64,000 bases of DNA, taken from positions 1 through 64,000 of the forward strand of contig JAFUZJ010000064.1 of the NCBI GenBank assembly GCA_017476665.1, given 5' to 3'. The notes beneath the pieces are model-generated. The model saw only the letters and a list, made by a program, of their open reading frames with translations, had not been told where the DNA came from and ran no database searches. A program made the translations under genes and the position numbers. Of this stretch, positions 1 through 9,512 are shown one piece after another. Position 1 is the first letter of the stretch. Every line of letters starts with the position of its first letter. Source of the DNA: Lachnospiraceae bacterium. Its GTDB lineage: Bacteria > Bacillota > Clostridia > Lachnospirales > Lachnospiraceae.

Positions 1-2
1 CA

Positions 3-317
3 ATCAATGATGAAAATGAGAGATTGTCACAGATCTACGGTGGCAATTATGCCTTTGTAAAGACCTATCAGGATGCAATCGAAAAATATTCCGCGGATAA
101 GTCAGAGATAGAGAAGATGTTGGTGTATATCTATCATGACATCAAAGATGTGATTGCGGCAGACACTCTGATCGTGCAGGGACGGAAGAATTTTGCGGCT
201 GCGATCAAACACGATGTGACAAAACTTCTCCTGAAAGATGGAGTTTACGCCAAAATCAAGAACTTTTACGATCAGATATTAAGTGAGTTATATACGAATT
301 TACAACTTTTCAGATAA
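3..317 (+). CDS. hsdR: Type I restriction enzyme R subunit, C-terminal fragment
   Basis: The frame is open to the left window edge, so this is the last roughly 104 residues of a longer protein. It holds no helicase or nuclease motif because those lie upstream. The helical end (INDENERLSQIYGG, then a lysine-rich stretch and YTNLQLFR) resembles the C-terminal helical domain of HsdR, which holds the motor subunit on the methylase core. The assignment rests mainly on context: hsdM follows 14 bp later and hsdS after that, which is the usual R-M-S order. A TTG at 24 is only an internal codon and not a start. The identity is probable and the missing upstream sequence would settle it. Confidence 0.75.
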   Translation: MNDENERLSQIYGGNYAFVKTYQDAIEKYSADKSEIEKMLVYIYHDIKDVIAADTLIVQGRKNFAAAIKHDVTKLLLKDGVYAKIKNFYDQILSELYTNLQLFR

Positions 318-331
318 GGGAGCATGGAGAA

Positions 332-2008
332 ATGCCGGATATTTTTACATTAGAGAAAAACATCAAACAGATCATTGATGAATTAAAGGGACTCTGCCAG
401 ACCAACGGACTGGCGAATCAGGCGAGTGAGGAAGTCGTTATCACGTCTGTCTTTCTATACAAATTTTTGAACGATAAATTCATGGCAAATTTGAAGGCGT
501 TTGCGGAGGATATGGGACTTTCCTATGAGGACGTGCTGAAGAATGAGAATTCGGAACTGGACGCATTTTATGACACCAATTCTAATGATGTCGCTTTTAC
601 CTATGACGAGACGATTGAATACCTGATCAATAAGGTTTCCTATAATGAGTTTTATATGTTGTTCGATGATGCGTTGGAGAAGATATCCAATGACAGCAAA
701 AATGAAATCTTTTCAGTGGAGACGGCAGACGGAACGAGAAAGCCTTTGTTTACCAGAATCACAGAAAATGTGGAGGCTTCCAAGAGAAATAATTTCGCGA
801 AAAATATTTTCGGTATCATTAGTCAGGAGAAGTTTGATTTCGGGGAGGCGTTCAAAGGAAACTTTGACTTCTATTCCGCGATTTTCGAATATCTGATCAA
901 GGATTATAATGTGGCGAGCGGCGTCTATGCGGAATATTTCACGCCCCAGGCGATCAGCGCCATCATTGCGAAGATATTGGTGAACATGTCCCCCGTGGAA
1001 GACAAGATTTATGAAATCTATGACCCGTCTGCAGGATCCGGTTCTCTGGTGCTGCATCTGGCACATGAGCTGGGGCAGGGTTCCTTTGGAGATAAAGCAC
1101 AGGTCTACACGCAGGATATCTCCGGCAAATCCTCCCGCTTCCTGCGGATCAATATGCTATTAAACGGGCTTACCAGCTCTTTGGACAATATCATCGAAGG
1201 GGACACGCTGGATACCCCTGCACATTACAATATTCCCCATGAACCCAGTTCGGGGGTAAAACGGTTTGACTACATCACTTCCAATCCGCCGTTCAAGATG
1301 GACTTTTCTTCCACGAGAGACGGTATTGAGCAGAAGTGGGCAGAGTCGGAGGAGCGGGATGGCATCCGGAGATATTTTGCAGGTATCCCGAAGATACCCA
1401 ATGCGAAGAAGGAATCTATGTCCATTTATCTGTGCTTTATCCAGCATATACTCTGGAGCCTGAAGGAGGACGGAAAGGCTGCAATCGTAGTGCCCACAGG
1501 ATTCATCACCGCACAGTCGGGGATTGAGAAGACAATCCGGCAGAAAATCGTGGAGAAGAAATGGCTCAAGGGCGTGATCTCCATGCCGTCTAATATCTTT
1601 GCCAATACGGGCACGAATGTGTCCGTGCTGTTTATTGATAAATCCAATACAGACGGAGATATCATGCTGATCGATGCCTCTAAGCTGGGCAAAAAAGTCA
1701 AGGACGGCAAGAACCAGAAGACCGTATTGAGCGAGGATGAGGTGAAGCGGATTGAGGATACGTTTATTGAGCAGAAGGTGATCGATGATTTCTCTGTGAA
1801 GGTGTCCTATGAGAAGATTACGGAGAAGAATTATTCCTTCTCGGCGGGGCAGTATTTTGAAGTGAAGATTGAGTATGTGGAGTTGTCGGAGGAAGAGTTT
1901 AATCAGAGAATGCGGGAGTATGCGACGAGGCTGAACCAGTTGTTTGCGGAGGGGAAGAAGCTTGAAGAAGATATTGAGGAGAGGTTGGGGGAGTTGAGGT
2001 ATGAGTAG
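332..2008 (+). CDS. hsdM: Type I DNA methyltransferase, M subunit
   Basis: This 558-residue protein is the N6-adenine methylase subunit of a type I restriction-modification system, using S-adenosylmethionine and guided by HsdS. An N-terminal helical HsdM_N region is followed by motif I (DPSAGSGSL from about residue 231) for cofactor binding and the catalytic motif IV SNPPF (N318). A long helical C-terminus contacts HsdS. The length is normal for the family. ATG 332 has a purine-rich site (AAGGGAG) upstream. The stop overlaps hsdS by 8 bp, which implies translational coupling. Its base composition is richer in G and C than the genes that follow it. Confidence 0.95.
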   Translation: MPDIFTLEKNIKQIIDELKGLCQTNGLANQASEEVVITSVFLYKFLNDKFMANLKAFAEDMGLSYEDVLKNENSELDAFYDTNSNDVAFTYDETIEYLINKVSYNEFYMLFDDALEKISNDSKNEIFSVETADGTRKPLFTRITENVEASKRNNFAKNIFGIISQEKFDFGEAFKGNFDFYSAIFEYLIKDYNVASGVYAEYFTPQAISAIIAKILVNMSPVEDKIYEIYDPSAGSGSLVLHLAHELGQGSFGDKAQVYTQDISGKSSRFLRINMLLNGLTSSLDNIIEGDTLDTPAHYNIPHEPSSGVKRFDYITSNPPFKMDFSSTRDGIEQKWAESEERDGIRRYFAGIPKIPNAKKESMSIYLCFIQHILWSLKEDGKAAIVVPTGFITAQSGIEKTIRQKIVEKKWLKGVISMPSNIFANTGTNVSVLFIDKSNTDGDIMLIDASKLGKKVKDGKNQKTVLSEDEVKRIEDTFIEQKVIDDFSVKVSYEKITEKNYSFSAGQYFEVKIEYVELSEEEFNQRMREYATRLNQLFAEGKKLEEDIEERLGELRYE

Positions 2009-3245
2009 GCATAAACTTGGGGATTTATTGAAAATTCAACATGGTTATGCCTTTAAGAGCGATAATTATGTTGCTAAAAGTCAATATAGATTAGTTACAC
2101 TAGGAAATTTTGCAAGTGGAAATAGTTTTAAATACAATGATGAGAAGGCTACTTACTATGGGGCAGAATTTCCAGAAGAGTTTATTTTGAAAGAGGGAGA
2201 TTTAATTATGCCTATGACTGAACAGGTAATAGGATTGTTCGGTAATACGGCGTTTATCCCAGAAACAACAGATTATACTTTTATATTAAATCAGCGCGTG
2301 GGGAAAGTAATTTATGATGAAGGAAAGGTGGATAAATATTATCTACATTATCTATTGGCTACGAGCAGTGTGAAGCAGCAGATTGAAGCTAGGGCGAGCG
2401 GGACAAGACAAAGAAATATATCACCGGAAAATATCTATGATGTGGAAGTGGATATCCCAGATATTAGTGTACAGGAAAAGATAGGACAATTCTTATATTT
2501 GCTAGAAGAAAAGCAAATTATGAATAACAAGACAATTCAAGAACTTGAAATAATGGCAAAGGTCATTTACGATTATTGGTTTTTGCAATATGATTTTCCA
2601 AATGAAGACGGCAAACCATATAAGTCATCTGGTGGCAAGATGGTGTGGAATGAGGAACTGGGGAGGAAGATCCCGGAAGGGTGGAAAGCTGGAAACCTAT
2701 ATGAAATTGCAGATTTTGTAAATGGCTTGGCATGTCAGAAATATAGACCGATTCATGAGAATAGAAAAATACCTGTAATTAAGATCGGTGAAATGCATAA
2801 TGGAATTACCGAATCAACAGAATTTGTTAGGGATGACATACCGGAAAAGAATATCATAAATAATGGGGATATATTATTTTCATGGTCTGCTACACTTGAA
2901 ACTATGATTTGGACAGGTGGCAAGGCGGGATTAAATCAGCATATATTTAAGGTTATTCCTAAATATGCGAAATATTATGTTTTTATGCAACTTTCATCAT
3001 ACATAGTTAATTTTGTGAAAATGGCAGAAGCTAGGAAAACTACTATGGGGCATATAACAACAGATCATATAAAACAAAGCAAGATAGCACTACCCCCAGA
3101 GAGTATTGCGGTGAATTATAGTAAACAGGTAGAGGGGATTTTTGATAAAGTCATTTCCAATAGTGCAACAAACAGAGAAGTTGTGTCTTTGAGAGATTTT
3201 TTGTTGCCATTGCTTATGAATGGTCAAGTAATGTTTAGTAAATAA
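2001..3245 (+). CDS. hsdS: Type I restriction specificity subunit
   Basis: This 414-residue protein is the DNA-recognition subunit that decides which bipartite sequence HsdM and HsdR act on. Two target-recognition domains are visible, about residues 1-150 and 225-390. Each is followed by a helical conserved region (QEKIGQFLYLLEEKQ and the end segment with SLRDFLLPLLMNGQV). The segment around residues 185-225 (YDYWFLQYDFPNEDGKPYKS) is the linker typical of HsdS proteins. It starts inside the end of hsdM. Codon use is markedly more AT-rich than in hsdM, in line with recombination-driven exchange of specificity genes. Confidence 0.93.
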   Translation: MSRHKLGDLLKIQHGYAFKSDNYVAKSQYRLVTLGNFASGNSFKYNDEKATYYGAEFPEEFILKEGDLIMPMTEQVIGLFGNTAFIPETTDYTFILNQRVGKVIYDEGKVDKYYLHYLLATSSVKQQIEARASGTRQRNISPENIYDVEVDIPDISVQEKIGQFLYLLEEKQIMNNKTIQELEIMAKVIYDYWFLQYDFPNEDGKPYKSSGGKMVWNEELGRKIPEGWKAGNLYEIADFVNGLACQKYRPIHENRKIPVIKIGEMHNGITESTEFVRDDIPEKNIINNGDILFSWSATLETMIWTGGKAGLNQHIFKVIPKYAKYYVFMQLSSYIVNFVKMAEARKTTMGHITTDHIKQSKIALPPESIAVNYSKQVEGIFDKVISNSATNREVVSLRDFLLPLLMNGQVMFSK

Positions 3246-3295
3246 GTATTATTTTGATATATCTAAGGGGAAAGAATAATTATGAGGAAAATTAA

Positions 3296-3997
3296 ATGAA
3301 TTTAGAAAGAATTTCAAAATTATACAATAAAATGGTTAGATTTCAGAGTCAACCTAATTGTTTTAATATTCTATTGCTACCGCAAGATATCGTAGGTATT
3401 AAAAGTGACCTAACTGATATATCTCAGGATATATTGAAAATTTTTCCGTATTATAGTCAAGAGTTGGTTCGTCTGCGGGATATTTTATTTTTGCAATATG
3501 GTAATTTTAATTCTGTTGCTTTTGGAGAAGTGTATACTATATTGAAGTTTTTGCAGAGTGATTCCGCAAAATGTGAACAAGATTTTTGGACATATATACA
3601 CCCAAGAATTATTAATTGTTCAAAAGGTCTGTACACAGACGGACATTACGCGGAAGCGGCAGAAAATGCGTTTATAGAAATTAATGCTAGAGTTAAAGAG
3701 TTATATAGGAAAATTACTTCTGATATAAAAGCGCCGGATGGGGCAAAGGCTATGACAGAGGTGTTTTCGGTCAATAATCCATTGTTAAAATTTGAGGACA
3801 TCGCGACGGAGACAGGGTATAACATACAAAAAGGATTTATGCAAATGTAAGAAGGCGCCATGGCGGCATTGAGGAATCCTAAAGCGCATGAAAATTTCCA
3901 GATAAGTGAAGGGGATGCGTTAAGACGATTGATGTTTGCAAGTATGCTCATGTACAAAATTGATGAAGCTGTTATATATACGGGGATTAAGGAATAG
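3296..3997 (+). pseudogene. Ymh/TIGR02391-type (abortive-infection-like) gene with in-frame TAA
   Basis: The first open stretch codes 184 residues ending ...GYNIQKGFMQM and stops at TAA 3848-3850. The same frame stays open from 3851 to TAG 3995-3997 and codes EGAMAALRNPKAHEN and about 30 further residues. That downstream piece holds the most conserved part of the TIGR02391/Ymh family, (F/Y)xGAM-xx-RNPxAHE, so the stop lies inside the conserved domain. The upstream part has the family's HYAEAAENAFIEINARVKEL helix and the DGAKAMTEVFS segment. One base change explains the break. Family members are small helical proteins often found near restriction systems; their activity is not established. Either the gene is dead, it makes a shortened product, or the base is a sequencing error. 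Confidence 0.75.
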
Positions 3998-4015
3998 AAC
4001 ATAAAGGAGAAAACA

Positions 4016-5509
4016 ATGGGAATTCGTGTAAAAATACATAATGTAAAAAACATCGATGATTTTGAATTTGAAATACCTACCGAAAAGGGTTTATATGCTT
4101 TAACAGGTGAAAACGGTTCGGGGAAAAGTACTGTAATTTCATGTGCCGCAGCAGCTTTTTATGTTCCATCATTTTATGATTATTTTGGAAACCCAAGGGA
4201 AGGGGCTTATATTAATTTTGACTTTGAAGGGAAACAGCGAAGTGTCAAGGAAAAAGATGGACGTTGGCAAGCTCCATCAAGGACAGAATTTCTAGGAATT
4301 ACAGGATTTTACGAAGGTAGCATCGTATTTGGAAATCGCTTTAAAGATATAGACTATTCTCTTTTAGGGAAATTAGCGTCTGTTGAAAGAGAAAATTTAA
4401 ATATGGCATCCGATTTTGTAAGAAAAAGTCTTGGTAGTATTCTTCATGATGATGAAGATTACTATAAGAATTTATATGTACTGAAGTATGAAGTCGTTCA
4501 AAAAATGAAATTACAGCGGACTCCATATTATTACGAAAATAAAGGGTCTATGATAAGCCAGCTGAATATGTCAACAGGTGAAAATTTATTGTTGACCATT
4601 TTGTATTCTATTGAAAGACGTATTAAAAAAGTTGTTTATGGAGAAACACCCGCATTTATGTTTCTTGATGAGATAGAATTGGCTCTTCATTCTTCGGCAT
4701 TAAGAAGACTTGTATTCTTTTTAAAGGATATAGCTGAAAAAAATAATACAGTGGTTCTTTTTTCGACACACTCCATAGAATTAATAAGAAGCATTGCACC
4801 AGAACATATATTTTATCTACAAAGACATGTTGATGGAAGTATGGAAACCATAAATCCATGCTATCCAGTGTATGCAACGAGAAATTTGGAATCATCTAAT
4901 TATGGACATGATTATATAATTCTTGTTGAGGATAATTTGGCTAAAATAATTGTTGAAAGAATTTTAAGAGAAAAGAGATTATTATCTAATAAGCGTGTAT
5001 TAGTTATAGCGGTAGGTGGTTGGACGCAGGTGTTGCGGTTTGCTCATGATACTATCAGGTCAAATTTAGCGTTAAGTACAACGAAAATTCTTATTATATT
5101 AGACCGAGATATTAAGGATAGTGTTCCTGGATTTATAAAGAATGAACAGATAGGATTTTCAATTGAGCCTAATTATTTGCCGATTAAGAGCTTAGAAAAG
5201 TATTTGCTAGATAAATTAACGAAGAATATTGATACTACGTTATTTAGGGAATTAAATGACTATTTGTTCCAAAGAAAGTCGCTAGATATTATAGTGAAAG
5301 ATTATATGACTGGGGTGAAAAACAATCAATATAAAGATTCAGAAAAGATTAATAATGGGAAAATACTATATGAAGAATTAAAACATGAGTTACATCAAAT
5401 CAGAAAAGATGATGCAGATTTAGTGGCAATTATAGTAGATTATTTGTTTAGTTCAAAAAGTGCTGAGATTGATGAGTTGACTGCTTTTTTGGAAGAGATA
5501 CTAAAATAA
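4016..5509 (+). CDS. OLD-like ABC-type ATPase with C-terminal TOPRIM domain
   Basis: The 497-residue protein starts with an ABC/SMC-like ATPase core. Walker A GENGSGKST spans residues 31-39, a signature-like MSTGEN lies near 188, Walker B is FLDEIELALH (D218, E219), and the H-loop is FSTHS near 253. After the ATPase comes a TOPRIM-like nuclease domain: E305 (ILVEDN) and an ILDRDI motif (D363, D365), the acidic residues that hold metal in OLD nucleases. The layout is that of the OLD family, whose members include phage P2 Old and the GajA subunit of Gabija. No UvrD-like GajB helicase follows. The next gene 26 bp on is a GHKL ATPase instead. ATG 4016 has a good AAAGGAG site. Codon use is strongly AT-rich. 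Confidence 0.8.
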   Translation: MGIRVKIHNVKNIDDFEFEIPTEKGLYALTGENGSGKSTVISCAAAAFYVPSFYDYFGNPREGAYINFDFEGKQRSVKEKDGRWQAPSRTEFLGITGFYEGSIVFGNRFKDIDYSLLGKLASVERENLNMASDFVRKSLGSILHDDEDYYKNLYVLKYEVVQKMKLQRTPYYYENKGSMISQLNMSTGENLLLTILYSIERRIKKVVYGETPAFMFLDEIELALHSSALRRLVFFLKDIAEKNNTVVLFSTHSIELIRSIAPEHIFYLQRHVDGSMETINPCYPVYATRNLESSNYGHDYIILVEDNLAKIIVERILREKRLLSNKRVLVIAVGGWTQVLRFAHDTIRSNLALSTTKILIILDRDIKDSVPGFIKNEQIGFSIEPNYLPIKSLEKYLLDKLTKNIDTTLFRELNDYLFQRKSLDIIVKDYMTGVKNNQYKDSEKINNGKILYEELKHELHQIRKDDADLVAIIVDYLFSSKSAEIDELTAFLEEILK

Positions 5510-5550
5510 GCACTTCAAAAATTGATTTCAAAGAAATGGAGAAAGATATA

Positions 5551-7548
5551 ATGGCAGAATTTTCTATTGATTTAGCAGGCAGAGTAAAAAATTTTGATTT
5601 ACCTAAGAATCAACCATTAATTCCTTTATTTGAGGCTATTGTAAATTCAATTTATGCAATTGAAGAAAGACAATTAGAAGATAGTAAGAATGGTTATATT
5701 AATATACATATAGTCAGAGAACCACAAGAAGTGGTTGGACTAGATGGAATAAATAAAGAAATAAATGAAATAACGGGATTTACAATTGTTGATAATGGAG
5801 TAGGATTAAATGATTCTAACATGAAATCGTTTTTGCAATCAGATTCTACATATAGAGCAGACAAAGGTGGGAAAGGAGTAGGCAGATTTTCTTGGCTTAA
5901 AGCGTTTTCCAAAGCTGAAATCGAAAGTGTATATAGAGATGAAATTGATAATGTTTGGGTAAAACGAAAATTTGATTTTTCTTTGAATAATCTTTATATT
6001 GATGATAGTTTAGAAGGAATTGATGATGTTCCAGACAACAAAACATGTATTAAATTAATTGATTATTTACCAACATATAGGAAAAATGTAAGTAAGAATG
6101 CAGAAACGATTGCCATGAAAATAATGCAGCATTGTATGATATATCTTATGTCTCCTAAATGTCCTATTATTACTATCTTAGATGAAGAGAAATATTGCAT
6201 TAATGATATGTTTGAGAAAATAATTCAACGAGAGAAAGAGGCTGTCAAGATTCAAATTGGAAAAGAGGAGTTTTCACTTTTAAATACAATGGTACAGGAT
6301 GCTTCATTAGGAGGCAGTAAACTGTTTTTATATGCAAATGACAGGATGGTAAAGCCAATAGATTTGGATAGACAAATCGTGGATTTGGATAAAAATATAT
6401 TTCATGATAAAGGATTTTATTATGTAGGTATTTTATCAGGTAAATATTTAGATAATAATGTAGATATGAACAGAACATCCTTTGATATACCAGAAAATAA
6501 AGAGGAAGGAGAAATCTCTATTGAAGATATTGTAACTTTTGCAAAGTTGCAGGTAGAAGATTATCTGTCAGATTATTTATCAAATGTAAGAGAAACAAAA
6601 AATGAACGTATAAAAAAATATATACATACAAATGCACCACAGTTTAGCCATTTGCTAAAGTATATGCCAGATGCTATAAACATGATAAAACCTACACTTT
6701 CCGATACTAAATTAGATGAGGAACTCTATAAAATAAAACGAAAATTTGATCTAGAATTAAAACAAACAAATGAAGAGATAATTGATAAAATTGATGTCGG
6801 TACTGAAAATTTAGATACATATAAAGATAAGTTTAAGGAACAATTTGAGAAGATAAGTGAGGCTAATAAGGCGGCATTAGCAGAATATGTGGCACATAGA
6901 AAGATTATTCTTGAATTACTAAAAAAGGGCATATTAATAAAAGATGATGGTAAATTTAACCTTGAATCATACGTTCATAACTTGATATATCCGATGAGGC
7001 GAACATCGGATGAAATTGAATTTGAATCACATAATTTATGGCTCATTGATGAAAGATTGGCATATTGCGAATTTATTTCATCAGATGTACCATTTGACAA
7101 TAATCCGAAAGAAAATAGAACTGATATTTTGATGCTAGATAGACCAGTAGCCATTTCAGATGAGGCAAATAATGGAAAAGAGTACGAAACTATTGTTATA
7201 TTTGAACTTAAAAGACCTATGAGAAATGATTACAACTTAGCTGATAATCCTATTGAACAATTATTGGGATATGTAGATAAATTATCTACAAATAAAGTAA
7301 CAGATAAAAATGGACGAATAATAAGAGTTGGGAATAATACACAATTTTATTTATATGCAGTGTGTGATTTAACTTCCAGCTTGATTAAAGTGGCTGAACA
7401 TAATGACTTTAAAGAAACACCTGATAGACTTGGAATGTATAAATATCATGATAAAAAACATGCATATATTGAGATTTTGTCATTTAATAAAATAATAAAT
7501 GACGCAGAAAAAAGAAACCGAATATTGTTTGATAAATTGGGGATTTAA
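5551..7548 (+). CDS. GHKL (Hsp90/MORC-like) ATPase with C-terminal PD-(D/E)XK-like motif
   Basis: This protein of about 665 residues opens with a Bergerat-fold ATPase. The N-box is LFEAIVNSIYAIEE (E28, N32), the G1 box DNGVGL is at residues 81-86, and the glycine lid GGKGVGRFSW at 106-115. A long charged helical middle (about 340-460, coiled-coil-like) leads to a C-terminal region with D525 (RTDILML) and E552-L-K554 (IFELKRP), followed by NPIEQLLGYVDKL. That is the D...ExK pattern of PD-(D/E)XK nucleases. I chose ATG 5551 over ATG 5536 because GGAG lies 9 nt before it. It pairs with the TOPRIM ATPase just upstream. I infer a DNA-acting defence protein; no family name is recognised with certainty. 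Confidence 0.72.
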   Translation: MAEFSIDLAGRVKNFDLPKNQPLIPLFEAIVNSIYAIEERQLEDSKNGYINIHIVREPQEVVGLDGINKEINEITGFTIVDNGVGLNDSNMKSFLQSDSTYRADKGGKGVGRFSWLKAFSKAEIESVYRDEIDNVWVKRKFDFSLNNLYIDDSLEGIDDVPDNKTCIKLIDYLPTYRKNVSKNAETIAMKIMQHCMIYLMSPKCPIITILDEEKYCINDMFEKIIQREKEAVKIQIGKEEFSLLNTMVQDASLGGSKLFLYANDRMVKPIDLDRQIVDLDKNIFHDKGFYYVGILSGKYLDNNVDMNRTSFDIPENKEEGEISIEDIVTFAKLQVEDYLSDYLSNVRETKNERIKKYIHTNAPQFSHLLKYMPDAINMIKPTLSDTKLDEELYKIKRKFDLELKQTNEEIIDKIDVGTENLDTYKDKFKEQFEKISEANKAALAEYVAHRKIILELLKKGILIKDDGKFNLESYVHNLIYPMRRTSDEIEFESHNLWLIDERLAYCEFISSDVPFDNNPKENRTDILMLDRPVAISDEANNGKEYETIVIFELKRPMRNDYNLADNPIEQLLGYVDKLSTNKVTDKNGRIIRVGNNTQFYLYAVCDLTSSLIKVAEHNDFKETPDRLGMYKYHDKKHAYIEILSFNKIINDAEKRNRILFDKLGI

Positions 7549-7624
7549 GGCAGTAGATTTTGAAAAAGTTGCAACCCTGACGCATTAACACCTTATTTGT
7601 TGTAATAATTAGATTCCGGCACCA

Positions 7625-7653
7625 TTGAGGATTAAGACATAATTTGGTATAAT
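7625..7653 (+). promoter_or_regulatory. Promoter of the sce7726-sce7725-RES operon
   Basis: A -35 box TTGAGG (7625-7630) and a perfect -10 box TATAAT (7648-7653) are separated by 17 bp, 33 bp before the start codon. It gives the three-gene set its own vegetative promoter, separate from the hsd operon upstream. Confidence 0.7.
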
Positions 7654-7686
7654 TAAATAGTCTCAAAGAAAGGGGTGATACTATCC

Positions 7687-8541
7687 ATGGAAGTATTTGA
7701 TACATATATGATAAACAAAATGTTCACCGTACCATATTTGGACAAGATGATCAGTGGAAACAGTATCCCTGAATTACTTCATCAATGCAAAAGATATATT
7801 AAAACAGAGGAAGCAACTGTAGGAAGGGCAATCAGCGAAATATACCATTTTATGGATGGAAATTACAGAAACGAGTATTTTTACAAAAATACAATATTAA
7901 ATCAATTAATGATACAAAAGCACGATTTATATAGTACCGCAGCTTTGACAGAGCTACCGATTGGAGAGTCTAAAGCGGATTTTATAATGATAAACGGCAG
8001 AGGTGTGGTTTATGAAATCAAAACCGATTTGGATAATTTAAATCGGTTGGAAAGCCAAATTCATGATTATTACAAAGTATTCAGTTATGTGTGCGTGGTG
8101 ACTGGAAGTAAACAATTGCAACATGTAAAAGAGTGCTTAAAAGAATCCAAAGCTGGCATATATGAGCTGACGGCAAAAGGGAAACTGATATGTCGTAAGC
8201 AAGCTCTTTGTAACAGACAATATCTGTCACATGAGGCAATGTTTCGGGTGTTGCGGAAGGGAGAATTTGAGTCTGTTTTGTTAAAACATTATGGGAAACT
8301 TCCGGAAGTGAACAGTTTTTTGTATTATCGGGAATGTCAAAAGTGGATTGAGAAAATCAATATTGTTACTTTGCAAAAGGATGTGATGGATTGTTTAAAG
8401 GCGCGGACTTTATTGCTTGTGGGAAATAAGTTGGACGAATTGATTCCATATGAACTAAGGTTCTATGCATATTTCTCAAAAAAATATAAAGCCAAATATG
8501 AAGGAATTAACACTTTTTGTACTGAGAGAATGGAGGGGTAG
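7687..8541 (+). CDS. sce7726 family protein, PD-(D/E)XK-like fold
   Basis: This 284-residue protein matches what I know of the sce7726 family, which is of unknown function. The centre holds a restriction-nuclease-like core: ELPIGESKADFIMI and then VVYEIKTDLDNLNRL, giving an acidic residue, D and ExK in order (about residues 95-120). The N-terminus is helical and the C-terminus basic. ATG 7687 is chosen because AAGGGGTG lies 9 nt upstream; a GTG at 7675 falls inside that site. It is the first gene of a tight operon, with the next start 2 bp after its stop. Nuclease activity is inferred from the motif and not known. Confidence 0.7.
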   Translation: MEVFDTYMINKMFTVPYLDKMISGNSIPELLHQCKRYIKTEEATVGRAISEIYHFMDGNYRNEYFYKNTILNQLMIQKHDLYSTAALTELPIGESKADFIMINGRGVVYEIKTDLDNLNRLESQIHDYYKVFSYVCVVTGSKQLQHVKECLKESKAGIYELTAKGKLICRKQALCNRQYLSHEAMFRVLRKGEFESVLLKHYGKLPEVNSFLYYRECQKWIEKINIVTLQKDVMDCLKARTLLLVGNKLDELIPYELRFYAYFSKKYKAKYEGINTFCTERMEG

Positions 8542-8543
8542 AT

Positions 8544-9512
8544 ATGTATTATCCGTATCTTAGGGGAAGACAGAATGAAATGTTATGTTTACGGGAATTA
8601 TTGGATGCAGGGAAATTAAGCGAGAAAGTTACTCCGATTATTGAGCCGGTACGTTTTAATAGTACTTTTTTTTCAACACTTACGAAGTTTATAGAAAATA
8701 ATCGAAAGATCATTCTGATCGTGAACGCTAAAGTAGGCTCATTCAATCAAGAATATGTCGAGATGAAACAGAAGATTGAGACAGAAACCGACGAGAGCAA
8801 AAAGGATAAGATTAAAAGTTTATTAGACACTTATTTAGAATTGCTGAAAGATCCTCATATTCAAAGGGCGTATATTGTAGATCGGCGTATTGTTGCGGAA
8901 ATGGTTGAGGGGAAAAAGAAAGCCGGAGATTATGTTTTGATTAATTTTGAGAACGGAAACTATCAATATTATGAAGAGTATACTAATTTGTTGGAGGCTA
9001 AAATCACATTGATCCCGAAGGACGAAGATTTTAAGGACGAAGTAGGGGGAGATGCGGTTGTTTTAGAAGACGGACTTATAAAGGCAAAGCGTAATGTTGA
9101 TTATATTGAGGCTCCGGATGAGTTTTTCAGCAGGAACCACGTGATTTATGCAAAAAGAGGATATATAGGCTTTTCCGATTATTCTATTGTTGGAAATGTG
9201 TATGAGGAGAGTGGCTTTGCGCCGGTGGCAATCGCAATCCACATTGTGTATTTTGGCAATAAGGAAGAAGTACGGGTACATCATTTTGTATCAGAGTCCA
9301 ATGAAAGTATTTCTGATCCCGCAAGAAAATTTGAAGAAGCAATGAAGAATTTAATGGAATGGGAGCAGTTTGAGGACATTCCAAAGACAATGGGATTGGA
9401 GAGTTTGATCGAATGCTATGATCAGGGGAAATTCCCCGGGTTAGGTGTAATAAAAAAATACTCGCTGATGCATCATATAGAAATGATGGGGAAATATTTA
9501 GAGGACAAATAA
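8544..9512 (+). CDS. sce7725 family (beta-protein-like) protein
   Basis: The 322-residue protein begins YYPYLRGRQNEMLCLRELL, the hallmark start of the sce7725 family, and contains VTPIIEPVR followed by a long alternating helix/strand body that fits a TIM-barrel-like beta-protein fold. No signal peptide or membrane segment is seen. Its role is unknown; sce7725 and sce7726 genes are commonly paired, so they probably act together. It starts 2 bp after the upstream stop and ends directly against the next gene, so the three are co-translated. GGAGGGGTAG supplies the ribosome site. Confidence 0.72.
   Translation: MYYPYLRGRQNEMLCLRELLDAGKLSEKVTPIIEPVRFNSTFFSTLTKFIENNRKIILIVNAKVGSFNQEYVEMKQKIETETDESKKDKIKSLLDTYLELLKDPHIQRAYIVDRRIVAEMVEGKKKAGDYVLINFENGNYQYYEEYTNLLEAKITLIPKDEDFKDEVGGDAVVLEDGLIKAKRNVDYIEAPDEFFSRNHVIYAKRGYIGFSDYSIVGNVYEESGFAPVAIAIHIVYFGNKEEVRVHHFVSESNESISDPARKFEEAMKNLMEWEQFEDIPKTMGLESLIECYDQGKFPGLGVIKKYSLMHHIEMMGKYLEDK

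Noticed and set aside
4016-7548. Gabija (GajAB)
   Set aside because: The ATPase-TOPRIM protein is GajA-like, but the partner is a GHKL ATPase and not a UvrD/PcrA-type helicase.
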